From the NCBI RefSeq assembly GCF_003597395.2, contig NC_133782.1:9625102-9689101 (forward strand): 64,000 nucleotides of DNA, in the 5' to 3' direction. The position numbers and the translations under genes were made by a program. The notes beneath the pieces are model-generated. The model saw nothing but the letters and a program-made list of their open reading frames with translations, was not told the origin of the DNA and did no database searches. Of this stretch, positions 35,694 to 45,740 are shown piece after piece (position 1 is the first letter of the stretch; each line of letters begins with the position of its first letter). The stretch comes from Chelonoidis abingdonii. Its lineage: Eukaryota > Chordata > Testudines > Testudinidae.

Positions 35694-36161
35694 TGGGTGG
35701 TGGGTGGAGCCCCCTTTCAGGGAGGCTAGCCCCCGGCTCCACCCCTTCTGCTCACCCCCTTCGGTGGCTGGAGCCATGAGCCCTCTTCCCCCCCTCAGAG
35801 GAGCCCCAAGCACCCCTCCCCTCAGCCGGAGGAGCCCAGGGCCAGCTGCAGCCGCGTTGCACCTCCCCTCTCCAGACTCCAAGCCGCCCCAGGGAAAAGC
35901 GTCTGACTCTCGTCCCGACAAAGCACATGCAGGTTCTGAGGCAGTTGTGGAGGCATATTTGCTACTCAGCTTCCTGGGTTCATCAGTAGTCTCTCTGGAG
36001 TCCAGGAAGATTACTGATGAACCCAGGAAGCTGAATAGCACATACTGCCACCTGAACTGCCTAGGAACTTGAATGGGGCATAATAAAGCAAAAACTTCCC
36101 CCGAACAAACCCGCAGACGGGTCTGGCTGAGCCTCCCCTGGCTTAATATACCCACCACCCA
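35694..36161. mobile_element. 468-bp insertion with TGGGTGGTGGGT inverted ends and internal palindrome
   Basis: Ends TGGGTGGTGGGT (35694-35705) and ACCCACCACCCA (36150-36161) are perfect 12-bp inverted repeats. Inside, 35941-36000 and 36001-36060 form a near-perfect 120-bp palindrome (AGCTTCCTGGGTTCATCAGT / ACTGATGAACCCAGGAAGCT). The block is GC-rich and sits in an AT-rich CR1 copy. No clean TSD was seen. An AATAAA occurs near 36083. Either a non-autonomous DNA element or a solo LTR would fit. The frames of 133 and 164 aa here are not genes. Confidence 0.6.
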
Positions 36162-36609
36162 GGCTCATGGAGAACCAGTGTAGTCCCAGAGGACTGGAGA
36201 AGGACAAACATAGTACTTCTTTTTAAAAAGGGGAACAAAAAGGATCTGGGGAATTATAGCTCATGCAGCCTAATGTTGATACCTGGAAAGATATTGGAAC
36301 CAAAGAATAAAAAATTTGCAAGAATTCTGAGGATTACAGGTTGATAAATAAATAGTTTTTGACTTAATCTGTAGCAAGGGAGGTTTGGGTTAGATGTTAG
36401 GAACCCCTTTATTACTGTAAAGATAGTTAAATACTGGAATAGGCTACCAAAGAAGGCTGGGGAATCCCCATCATTGGAGGTTTTTAAGAACAGTAAGATA
36501 AACACCTGTCAGGGATGGTCAGTGTTTATTCAGTCCTACCTCAGCACTGGGGGATGGACTAGACAGTCTTTTGAGGTCCCTTCCAGCCCCATTTTTCTAA
36601 GATTCTATG
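36162..36609 (+). pseudogene. CR1 LINE ORF2 and 3' end (second half)
   Basis: Resumes the CR1 after the insertion with AGAGGACTGGAGAAGGACAA and TTTTTAAAAAGGGGAACAAA, and later AGCAAGGGAGGTTTGGGTTA. It ends in the normal CR1 terminus (GATGGACTAGACAGTC, TTCCAGCCCC, GATTCTATG). Sequence between about 36310 and 36360 is missing or rearranged compared with a full CR1, so there is an internal deletion. Confidence 0.75.
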
Positions 36610-36677
36610 TACATATAAACATATATATCTATATATCTATATATACATCCATATATGTGTGTGTGTGTGTGTGTGTG
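36605..36677. repeat. (AT)n/(GT)n microsatellite next to the CR1 end
   Basis: ATATATCTATATATCTATAT is followed by a GTGTGT run, directly after the CR1 GATTCTATG terminus. Confidence 0.8.
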
Positions 36678-37379
36678 ACTAGAATGTATTCATTATTTTA
36701 CACTCCTTGATTCTGTTCTATTCTATATATATTGCTCTCATCACTATAGTATCTGAGCACATATAAGAGAGTTGGAGTCAATCATGGAAGGAGATGCATT
36801 TGCACTGCCACAGACAGTGAAGGCTGACGTGCATTGTTTATGGAATCTTTCCTGTCAAAGTATGCTGTTTTTGAATAGCCTGTTTTAATGAATGCAACCA
36901 TTACCTGTCAGATAAGACACAGACCTACATGCTACTTCCTTGAGGGAATACAGCTTAATTATTATCATGGTGAATATCCAACTCCACATTGTAAAAAACA
37001 GAGTTGGCATGTGCTAGGGTAGGGTCTGATAAAAATGAGGCTTTGATTTTAAAAGAAAATTGGGTGCGTGATTGTGTATCTAGTGTATGCAAGAATTTAT
37101 ACAATTTCCATCTGGGGGAATCATTAAATTGGTCACACAAAAGTCTGAATTTTTAAAAAAATGCAGGCTGTGTGGTTTTGATGGTGGTGGGGATGAAGAA
37201 GGTAGAGAGCTCACTGTCAAAGCTGGAAAGCAGTAATGCCAAAATGAAGTCATTCTCTTGTTATTGGTTGAAAAATATAAGGTTTAGCTGCATCTTACGA
37301 TGGACACAGTGCCTTATTTTGAGTACTAGTCTTTTTCTAGCAGTTAAAGACTGTTACACTAATTAAGGAAAGCTGGAAA
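36678..37379. other. Unassigned AT-rich DNA
   Basis: Nothing recognised. Confidence 0.4.
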
Positions 37380-37720
37380 TCAGTAGACATGGGCAGGAAC
37401 TGGATTTTCCATTTTATGGGTTTTTCTACAATTCTGAATTTTTTTCTGTTCCGAAAAAGAACAAAAAAAGCATTTTTTCAAGAAACAAAGAAGAAAAAAG
37501 TCCTTTTTGCATGATGGAAATGTCTTGTTTTGATAAAACTGAAAGATTTCATCCTGATTTTGATTTTTTAATATTTTAATAATGCTCCATTCTGATTTTT
37601 TTCTCATTACAAAATTTTGTCTAAATTGACACATTTTGTTTTTGATTAATCCATTTTTTTGTTCTTTTTTTTACAGAAGAATGTTTTTCCATTGGAAAAT
37701 TTCTGACCAGCGCTAGAATT
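37380..37720. repeat. AT-rich dispersed repeat (GAGCTGGTCAAAA family)
   Basis: Runs of TTTT and AAAA with TTCCATTTTATGG and, at the end, TTTCTGACCAGCGCTAG. Same group as 38133-38393, with approximate edges. The lysine/phenylalanine-rich minus frame at 37380-37634 is a by-product. Confidence 0.45.
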
Positions 37721-38044
37721 TAGTTAAAATGATAAATGAAAAACTAGATTCAAATCTCAGTTACAGAAGTGCATAACTGAATTAAGCTAAATGACTTTAG
37801 CAGGCTTACTCTGGATTTTCACAAGTGTCACTGGGAGCAATATTTTGCCCTAGATTTATAATAAAAAATACCAATTAGATCAAGTGCAAACAATCCTCCG
37901 AGTTCCAGGTAAGAAAGATAAATAATTGGCATAAAGCGCTGAAAAATATTGCAAGAAGAGAGAGAACTAAATATGAACCTTTGAGGAAAATTTCTCATGG
38001 AGTTTAATGAAGTTAATAGTAGTGATTTTAAAAGATGGCACAAT

Positions 38045-38132
38045 CATTTACTATTATTTATTTGTACTACTTTAGTGCCTAGAGATCCCAGCTGAGATCA
38101 GAGACCTAGTGTGCTAGGAACTGTAAACACAC
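38045..38132 (-). repeat. Old SINE-like repeat, first half
   Basis: TATTTATTTGTACTACTTTA, GTGCCTAGAGATCCCAGC and GTGTGCTAGGAACTGTAAAC match a common amniote repeat whose continuation resumes at 38394. Confidence 0.55.
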
Positions 38133-38393
38133 TAGAGCTTGTAAGGGACTGATTTTTTCCCCTTCAAAAATTTTGGGGTTTTGTAAAAAAATCAAATGCT
38201 CAAAATTTTCAGTGTTTGGCAATGAAAATGTTTCCAGTTTTGGCATTACAAAATACATTTTTTTTTGGTTTTCAGTTTTTTTAATGGAAGTGCCAACATT
38301 GTCTATGGAATGGAGATTTTGGAGGGAGAAAATTCCTGTTTAATCAAATAGCCATTTTCTCATTGAAAGAGAATATTTTTGACCAGCTCTAAG
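38133..38393. mobile_element. 261-bp AT-rich MITE-like element (TAGAGCTNGTC ends) inserted in a SINE
   Basis: Left end TAGAGCTTGTAAGG and right end GACCAGCTCTAAG are imperfect inverted termini. The flanks AAACACAC (38125-38132) and AAACACAT (38394-38401) look like a target duplication. Removing the element restores CTGTAAACACATAGTA of the surrounding repeat. This is the best-delimited copy of a family with several degraded members here (5030, 16089, 37380, 61316). Confidence 0.6.
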
Positions 38394-38590
38394 AAACACA
38401 TAGTAAAAGAGAGTCCTACTCCGAATTACACACAGTTTAAATAGGCTAGGTAGACAAAGTGAGGGAGGAGAAACAGAGGCACAGAGAGGTGACTTTACCA
38501 AGATTGCAAAGCGGGTCAATGGGAGACCCAGGAACAGAACCCAGATGTACTTCCTTCAAGTCGGGTGCCCTGACCACTGAAGCTTGCTTC
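38394..38590 (-). repeat. Old SINE-like/MIR repeat, second half
   Basis: AGAAACAGAGGCACAGAGAG, GTGACTTTACCAAGATTGCA and AACAGAACCCAG are the reverse complement of the MIR core and 5' region. Confidence 0.6.
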
Positions 38591-39419
38591 TGATTAAAAT
38601 GGGGGGAAAAAAAATCTTTCTAGAAAAAAGTGGCAGTGAAGTGGATTTTTTCTCAAGCTTTCAAGAAATGTAATGCAAAAGCTGTCTTCAATCTTCTGTA
38701 ACTATATGGAATTTCACAGTAATTCTGATGAGGTTGAATGGAGTTTTATCAGAAATATTTCTAAATGTTCAGTAAAGTGCTTCTCTGAGAATTTTTAGCC
38801 ATGTAGTTTGAAAGCAAGTCACTAGGCTAAATTCTGCCCTTAAACTACAGTGGCATGACACCAGAACAACTCACATCAAACTTGTCCTAGAAACTTCACA
38901 ACCATAGTTTAGATCCAGGATTTGGGCTTCAGTCTTTTCCAAACCACATCTTGGGACTGAATCTCCTCCCACTTAAACCAGTTTTACACTCAACTCCAAA
39001 GGAGTTAATCCTGGCTTACATACACCTATGTAAGAGGAGACTCAGGAATGTCATAGTCAGGTAAATTTCATTCTGGTGTCTCAGTCTCAGTCTGATACAA
39101 CACCCTGTTATTCCAGTTTTACACTGTTATAATTTCAAAGGTGCTACACTGAGATACAATTGGAATAACATAGTCGTTAATCAGACCCTTGATATTTGAG
39201 TGGACTCAGCAACTCCAGTTCCCCCAACTATTCTGTTCATTTATTCTTAGATCACAGAAGTCAGTGATGGAAAACACTTTTTTTAGCTCATGTACTCCCT
39301 GTGCAAGGTGTATCTTCAAAAATCCTCATACCACAGTTTGACAATGATATGGTAGTGTTTTCATAGGGAACTGAGATTGGGGCCAGTTTTGAAAGCCATT
39401 GCTTTACAGGTGTCAGAAG
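38591..39419. other. Unassigned DNA
   Basis: Holds a possible dispersed-palindrome copy at 38945-39020. No gene seen. Confidence 0.4.
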
Positions 39420-39728
39420 GAACATAAGAACAGCCATACTGGGTCAGACCAAAGGTCCATCTAGCCCAGTATCCTGTCTTCCAACAGTGGCCAATGCCAG
39501 GTGCCCAAGAGGGGATGAACGGAACAGGTAATTATCAAGTGATCCATCCCCTGTCACCCAGTCCTAACTTGTGCAAACAGAGGCTAGGGACACCATCCCT
39601 GCTCATCCTGGCTAATAACCATTGAGGGATCTATCCTCCATGAATTTATCTAGTTTTTTGAACACTGTTATTGTCTTGGTCTTCACAACATCCTCCGGCA
39701 AGGAGTTCCACAGTTTGACTGTGTGTTG
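39420..39728 (-). repeat. CR1 3' part
   Basis: Starts with AACATAAGAACAGCCATACT, GGGTCAGACCAAAGGTCCAT and CTAGCCCAGTATCCTGTCTT, then AATGCCAGGTGCCC. This is the most familiar turtle CR1 3' sequence, here inverted. It runs back to CGGCAAGGAGTTCCACAG. The related plus-strand copy is at 62972-63141. Confidence 0.85.
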
Positions 39729-42378
39729 ACAAGGAACATGCTAAAACATCCTCCCATGCTGATGGTTCATTGGAATTAAAATGAAAGTACATAAAAATGT
39801 CTCTTTGGTTTATAATATCCTGTTCTAAGTCCATTCAGCAACATTCAATTTTCTAACTGATTCATAATTCATGTGTTTTGAAAATGAGACCAGTTCTTAT
39901 GACCACAATCGTCTTATCTCCCTCCTTCTGGAATTTGAGATTAACCAATAATCAATCATTTGGGGGTTAATTTGTTAGGTATAATGTGTATATTAGATTG
40001 CAAGAAAAGGAAGATTTATGCTAAAATCATGATTTGAATGTGAAGATTAGTGGATGTGGGAGTATTCAGTGTTGCTTTATGTTTCATGGAAGTGATTGTC
40101 CAGAAATATTAAAAATAGAAAAGGTAACAATCTGTTCTAATATTGCAGTCGCAAACTTGCTATTATCTAATAACATACAGATGCTCTTAACAGTGTGATG
40201 CTGACTGCTTGAGATAATTAATTTCCATGTTCCCGCTCAGCTAGAATCCTGAAATTTGGTTCAGTCATTCATTATGGACTGCTGAGTACAGGACTTTTTT
40301 TTCCAAATTTGAAAACACATCTTGCCATTAGAAGTCAGTTTTATCAATGGCTTTCAATTTTTAAGTGCTTTTATTTGCACATTGGGATGGGGAGGAAATC
40401 AAGTGTCCATTTTGAAGAAATAAAAGTAATAGGAGGTGATCTAAGGATCAGATTCAAGATAAGAAAATTGTAGAAGATGAGAAAGTATCTCAGTTGTCCA
40501 CATGCCTAAATAACATACAAACTTATGAACTAATGCAAAATGAGATGAAAACAAAGCAAAAATTGGCAGTGTATTTAACGAACAGATACTGGAGAAAGCC
40601 AAGAGCTATTGTAGCTCTGTTTAATTTTGCATTTGCTTGCCAAAAATGACGACAGCAAAAGTGGGAGCCATTAAAAGTTGCCATTTACCTAGAAAATCCT
40701 TTAATCCTTCTTTGCAATATTTGCAATACTTCTTCATTCTAAATAAAAGGAATATATCAAATACCATAAACAAGGTAAAAAAAATTCAGGGTGCTTACTT
40801 TATTCAGATTAATTTCCACAGCATGTATAAACTCAGCCAGCAAAATTTATAAAATTTTCACCGTGGGGAGAAAAAAATGTCATGGGATAAATTCACAGCA
40901 TACAAGTGATGAAAATATTTCTATTTCGGCAGTGTACTGAGAGACGATACTTTGTTAAGGTGACGCTAAGGCCAAGAATACATACCATTAACTTAAAGGA
41001 AAAACCATTCTGAGAACATTTTAATAATAAATAATAATGATACCTAGGAAAATATAGAGATAAGATTAAACCCAGTTGAAAATTGGGCTTTTGTGCTGTT
41101 AGCTTAAATAGAATAGTGAAAGCATACTCCAAAGCATGTCAGATTGGAAGCAAATATCTTGCAGCTGCTAGGACGGGATAAGCAAGTTATTGCTAGGTAC
41201 CGTAGGTTATGATAGTACATTGTACATCTCAAACAAGGTCAGTAATGATCATTCCTTTTTTTTTTATGTCAGATGCTATTGCCACAAAATATTAAAACTT
41301 CAGCCAGCCTCCTTTGATGAGCTGACCCATACTCAAATGCTGACTCTTGGCAGTGGGCCCGCATCAGTGTTCTAGCAATCTAATTTTAAAAACACACTTT
41401 GAAACAATGCAGTGGGAAATGGCTTCCATCAGCTGAAGAACATGAATGTGCATGATAAACATTACTAGTAGGCTGGGCTCTAAGCACCCAATTTCCGCTG
41501 AAGCTTCAAAAACCAGGTGGAGACACTGAATTATTTCCTGTGGGATAATCATGATGTGGATTAGTCCCTCCTGAAGGCAGCAGAGGCATGGCTTTGACAT
41601 GATCTTAGAGCCTTAAAAATGCAGCAGTGTAAAAATTGTAGACATTTGTTAGCTTCTTTTTCCAGCCCTCTCTTCAAAGCTTGCAATAGTAGCTTAGTGG
41701 GTGTCAATTGGTGGTAAATAGCAGCCCCTGGCTGCTATGGCTCAGGAGCAACAGGCATGGAAAAATGGGTAATTGTCTCACCCCTGCATATTCGGAGATC
41801 AAAATTTGTTACCAGGGCAGTTTGAGGAAATTGTGCCACAGCTAAGCAAGATACACTGAAGTATGTAGATAACATTGCGCAAAATCAGCAGCTTCTATCC
41901 AAGAAAATATAGCAAGCCAGGATTCAGCTGTATTTTAAGAAACGCTTAGAGAGCACTAAGAATTGCACTACGCTTCACTCTAGCCTTCTATTTCAGGCCC
42001 TGCTTTTAAAAGCTTTATCCATGAGTAGTGTCACAGTTATAGGGTTAGCTGCACCTACCACCCCTTCTTCTCAGAATGCATCCCCTTTGGTCTCTGGGCT
42101 TATACCTTGACCTATCTTGGGATTGAATTTTGCAATTCCCTCAGTCTTAGATTGAGCCCCGGGCTTTAGATCCCCATCTATTGATTGTTCTTACCCAGCA
42201 GGTCCAACTGATTTCAGGTGCCTGCAGTTCTTTCCTTCAGAAATCTGTGACCACTGGTATACAGTGGTCTGGCAACCTTCTTAAAGCAAAGTACTGGTTT
42301 TTCAACAGTAAGAACAAAGCATTTAGAGAAGAAAGGATTTAAAAACAACAACAAGTCTATATGCATGTCTATCTTCCC
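39729..42378. other. Unassigned AT-rich DNA
   Basis: No exon, RNA gene or recognised repeat in about 2.6 kb. Confidence 0.4.
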
Positions 42379-42470
42379 CAGCGCTCAATTTGTGCCAGGC
42401 CTTGCTGGGGCTAGATTTGACAGTTCATAGTCCTGGCATCTCCGGGTTTGCCGTGGCAGTTATGAAAGTA

Positions 42471-42502
<32 letters not shown>

Positions 42503-42543
42503 GCTTGAGCCCCAGCACCTCTTTCATTCCAAATTAAGCACGG
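42379..42543. mobile_element. hAT-type MITE with 8-bp TSD and internal (AAAT)n
   Basis: Left end CAGCGCTCAATTTG pairs with right end CAAATTAAGCACGG. The flanks are ATCTTCCC (42371-42378) and ATCTTCCG (42544-42551), a 7/8 match. The interior carries TTGTGCCAGGCCTTGCTGGG and GAGCCCCAGCACCTC. An AAAT microsatellite has grown inside it at 42470-42500. Confidence 0.75.
42470..42500. repeat. (AAAT)n microsatellite
   Basis: About seven consecutive AAAT units inside the MITE at 42379-42543. Confidence 0.9.
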
Positions 42544-42551
42544 ATCTTCCG

Positions 42552-45179
42552 TAATGGCTTAACACCAAGAAAGTAACTTTGGCAGGCCTAGCTTCTTCAG
42601 ACACCCCCATTTGGGCACTTTGTCTCAATTCGGTACTCCCCAACAACTACTACCCTTCTCTTGAGAGACTGTCTCTTTTAAAACTGATATAGTCTTTGTT
42701 TCTTTTGTGTTCCTGGGCCTTGGCCTTTCTGGAGAAAACCAGACCTATAGGCTCACCAGGAGATTGAGTCAGAGAGTCCCCAGAGCCAATGGCTTTGCCA
42801 TTGTCACTTAACAGCCCTGAAGTGTTTGCTGATTAGTGGCTTATCCTGAGATATTCTTTCCCCTTCCTCACAACCTCTTCTTAAACTAAACCAATATGTT
42901 CATATAGTAAACTTCCAAATTAATAGGTCAACAAAGAGCAATGACAAATTTTTACAGAGCAGCTCCACTTCCATCACAAGTAATACCTTAATCTATTAGC
43001 AATTCATTAAGGTTAGATGGGGCTATTAGAGATTACAGAATCTGGCCTGCCAATGTTAAATCAAAAGAAAAAGAACCCTAACTATAAATAAAAAAATGTG
43101 CCATATTCTGATCTGTTATATTTATCCATATTTCAAGGAATTCCACTGAAGTCAACGGAGTTACTCCACATTTATAATGGTATAACTAAGATGAGGGCTT
43201 GCTCTATGGTTTAACATTTAATTAAGTCAATACTAGATGTAATATTTTACTTCTCCTTTAGGTTCTGTAAAGGAAATTCATATACCGACATTACTAGCTC
43301 TATACTATGTACTATATCATAATAAATGCTATTACTGTGTGGCAGTAGTGGAAATGCTGTTACAATGAATAGCTGAGCAAATAAAAACAACTAATAGGTG
43401 GGAAATTAGAATGGGACTTCCGTGTCATTTCTGGAATTCTCCCAATGGTGCAACAGACAAGGCAGGCTACTTTTTATTGAAAGGGGGATGGAACAAGTCT
43501 CGGTTGTTTGAGTTTGCATGGCACATGTAACAACTGCTTCACATGCTTACAGGGTACAGATGTACTTTAATCTTAGGAGGATGTAGGTGAGAAGTCTCTT
43601 CGGTGAATGGATTTTTACTTAGGGAAAACCAATTAAACCACCTTTCCCCTGGGGTACTTCTCCTGGAATCAGTGAAACCATTCATGGAATAAGGTACTGC
43701 TCAGAGGAACTGGGTCAGAATCTGGCATACAATAATCAAAGGTTCCCTCCACCACACCCACTGCTAGCCTCCTCAGAGTACTATAGAACTTCAGTGAAAC
43801 CAACATAAAAAGCAACCTTATTATTATAGTCCTTGTGTGAGCACACACGCACACGCATTCATGAGAGGAAGACTGTCAGTTTAGATATTTACCTACGTAT
43901 ATCTTGCCAAAATCCTGTCTGAGTCAAAACTCTCATTGAAGCCTCTGGGCAAAATTCTACACTTAGTTGTGCATATATGCGTGAACCTGAAGTAACTCCG
44001 TTGGATTCAGTGGCAACCTTTCACATATGCATCAATTATCTGAGAGGAGAGTCTAGCCCATTTTGCGTATTCAGGATTTGGCCCACTATTTGTAATATCC
44101 TCTCAGTGGCCTGAAGAACCATATTTCCCCTCTTAGCTTGGTCCTGTTCTACGTGGAGAATATTCATTTTTTCTTTTCTGCGTTTCTCACGGTGCACAGC
44201 GAATACTACTCCTTTTTTATTTATCTCCTTGTTCCTGCATTTCTCTTTATCTTCCAGACTATTCAATAAAGGGCTTTGTTGTCATTTTGTGTTCCATATC
44301 CCAAGCTGTAATCCTCTGGTTGGCCTAGTTCCAAACCACTCTGGACTATCTCTGTCCTTGACAGTGACAGCTTCAATACTGTATTCTCTAACCAGATAGA
44401 GAAGACTATTGTTGCCTTGCTCAGGAATATGGGGCTTGATCTAAAGCCCATTGAAGTCAATGGGAAAATTGATTTTCCTGTCCATTTGGGCATATGGTTT
44501 GGAGCATATATATGATGGTTTGCAGAGGAAAGTGAAGATTTTCATTTGATTACATTCAGGACTGTTTATGCCACAGCAACACAAAGGAGCACACGCTCAG
44601 TTGTGCAGCTGTTCCACATTCCGAAGGCGAAAATGCTGCAGGAATGGTTGAAAGATAGGGCCCATAATGGCACCAGATTGGATTCATAATGGTGGAGCAT
44701 TCTCCACAATTACAAATAAAGCCATTATATGATCTCATATGAGCTATGCAGACAGCAGCTTTGATTGACAACCACAAAACAGGATTAAGCCTTGAAAATT
44801 ACTTTTAAAAAGAAAAAGTCTTGGTAGAAATGAGGACTATGGGTCAAACCTCTGGAATCACAGTTCATGCCAAAGCCAACCAAATAAAAGAACAAGCATA
44901 TATGTGCAATAATAGCAGCATTAATGTGTGCCCATATTCTGGATGTAGGCAGTCCATGACCAGAGTAGAGATATTCTGCCCATGGGGCTGTGGGAAGCCA
45001 ACCATTTTCAGGTTAAGGAGAATATGAGTATTACAAAGATGTGGACCATGACTCCTTGGCATACCCACAGCAATGCCTTACAGCCCTAAGTGCCTACAGA
45101 GAGATCTCTTCACAGGCCAGAACCTCTAACAGCCTTGAATCTCGTATATTAATTTACACCTGTGCAAAGCGAGTCTAAA
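42552..45179. other. Unassigned DNA with dispersed palindromic motifs
   Basis: Copies of the CATTGAAGTCAATG-type motif lie at 43140-43165, 43925-44020 and 44430-44480 (AAAGCCCATTGAAGTCAATG). No gene seen. Confidence 0.4.
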
Positions 45180-45338
45180 ATCATAGAATCATAGAACTGG
45201 AAGAGACCTCGAGAGGTTATCTAGTCCAGTCCCCTGCACTCGAGGCAAGACTAAGTACTATATAGACCATCCCTGACAGGTATCTGTCTAACCTATTCTT
45301 TAAAATCTCCAGTGATGGAGATTCCCCAACCTCCCTAT
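45180..45338 (-). repeat. CR1 3' end, first part
   Basis: ATCATAGAATCATAGAACTG, GAAGAGACCTCGAGAGGTTA and TCTAGTCCAGTCCCCTGCAC form the inverted CR1 terminus. It continues after the insertion at 45339-45599. Confidence 0.85.
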
Positions 45339-45599
45339 CAGGGCCGGCTCCAGGCACCAGCAAATGAAGCAGGTGCTTGGGGCGGCCAATGGAAAGGGGT
45401 GGCATGTCCGGATATTTGGCGGCAATTCAGTGGTGGGTCCCTCAGACCCTCTCGGAGGGAAGGACCTGCTGCTGAATTGCCGCCGAAGAATGAAATGGCA
45501 TGGTAGAGCTGCCATTGAAGTGCCGCTGATCGCGTTTTTATCTTTTTTTTTTCCCCGCTTCACCACTTGGGGATGGCAAAAAAGCTGGAGCCGGCCCTG
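45339..45599. mobile_element. hAT-type MITE (CAGGGCCGGCTC ends) inserted in CR1
   Basis: Begins CAGGGCCGGCTCCAGGC and ends CTGGAGCCGGCCCTG, 14-bp perfect inverted termini. The flanks are CTCCCTAT (45331-45338) and CTCCCTAG (45600-45607), a 7/8 match. Removing it rejoins the CR1 text. GC-rich interior with repeated GGCGGCAATTC-like blocks and no transposase. The 121-aa and 124-aa frames here mix CR1 and hAT sequence and are not genes. Confidence 0.9.
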
Positions 45600-45740
45600 C
45601 TCCCTAGGCAATTTATTCCAGTGCTTAACCACCCTGACAGTAAGGAAGCTTTTCCTAATGTCCACCCTAACCTGCCCTTACTGCAATTTAAGCCCATTGC
45701 TTCTTGTCCTGTCCTCAGAGGTTAAGAAGAACAATTAAAA
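45600..45740 (-). repeat. CR1 3' end, second part
   Basis: AGGCAATTTATTCCAGTGCT, TAACCACCCTGACAGTAAGG, AAGCTTTTCCTAATGTCCAC and CCATTGCTTCTTGTCC continue the inverted CR1 begun at 45180. Confidence 0.85.

Noticed and set aside
35664..36158. 164-aa minus-strand open frame
   Set aside because: It coincides with the inverted-repeat insertion in CR1. Much of the protein is the translation of a palindrome, and no domain or splice context is visible.
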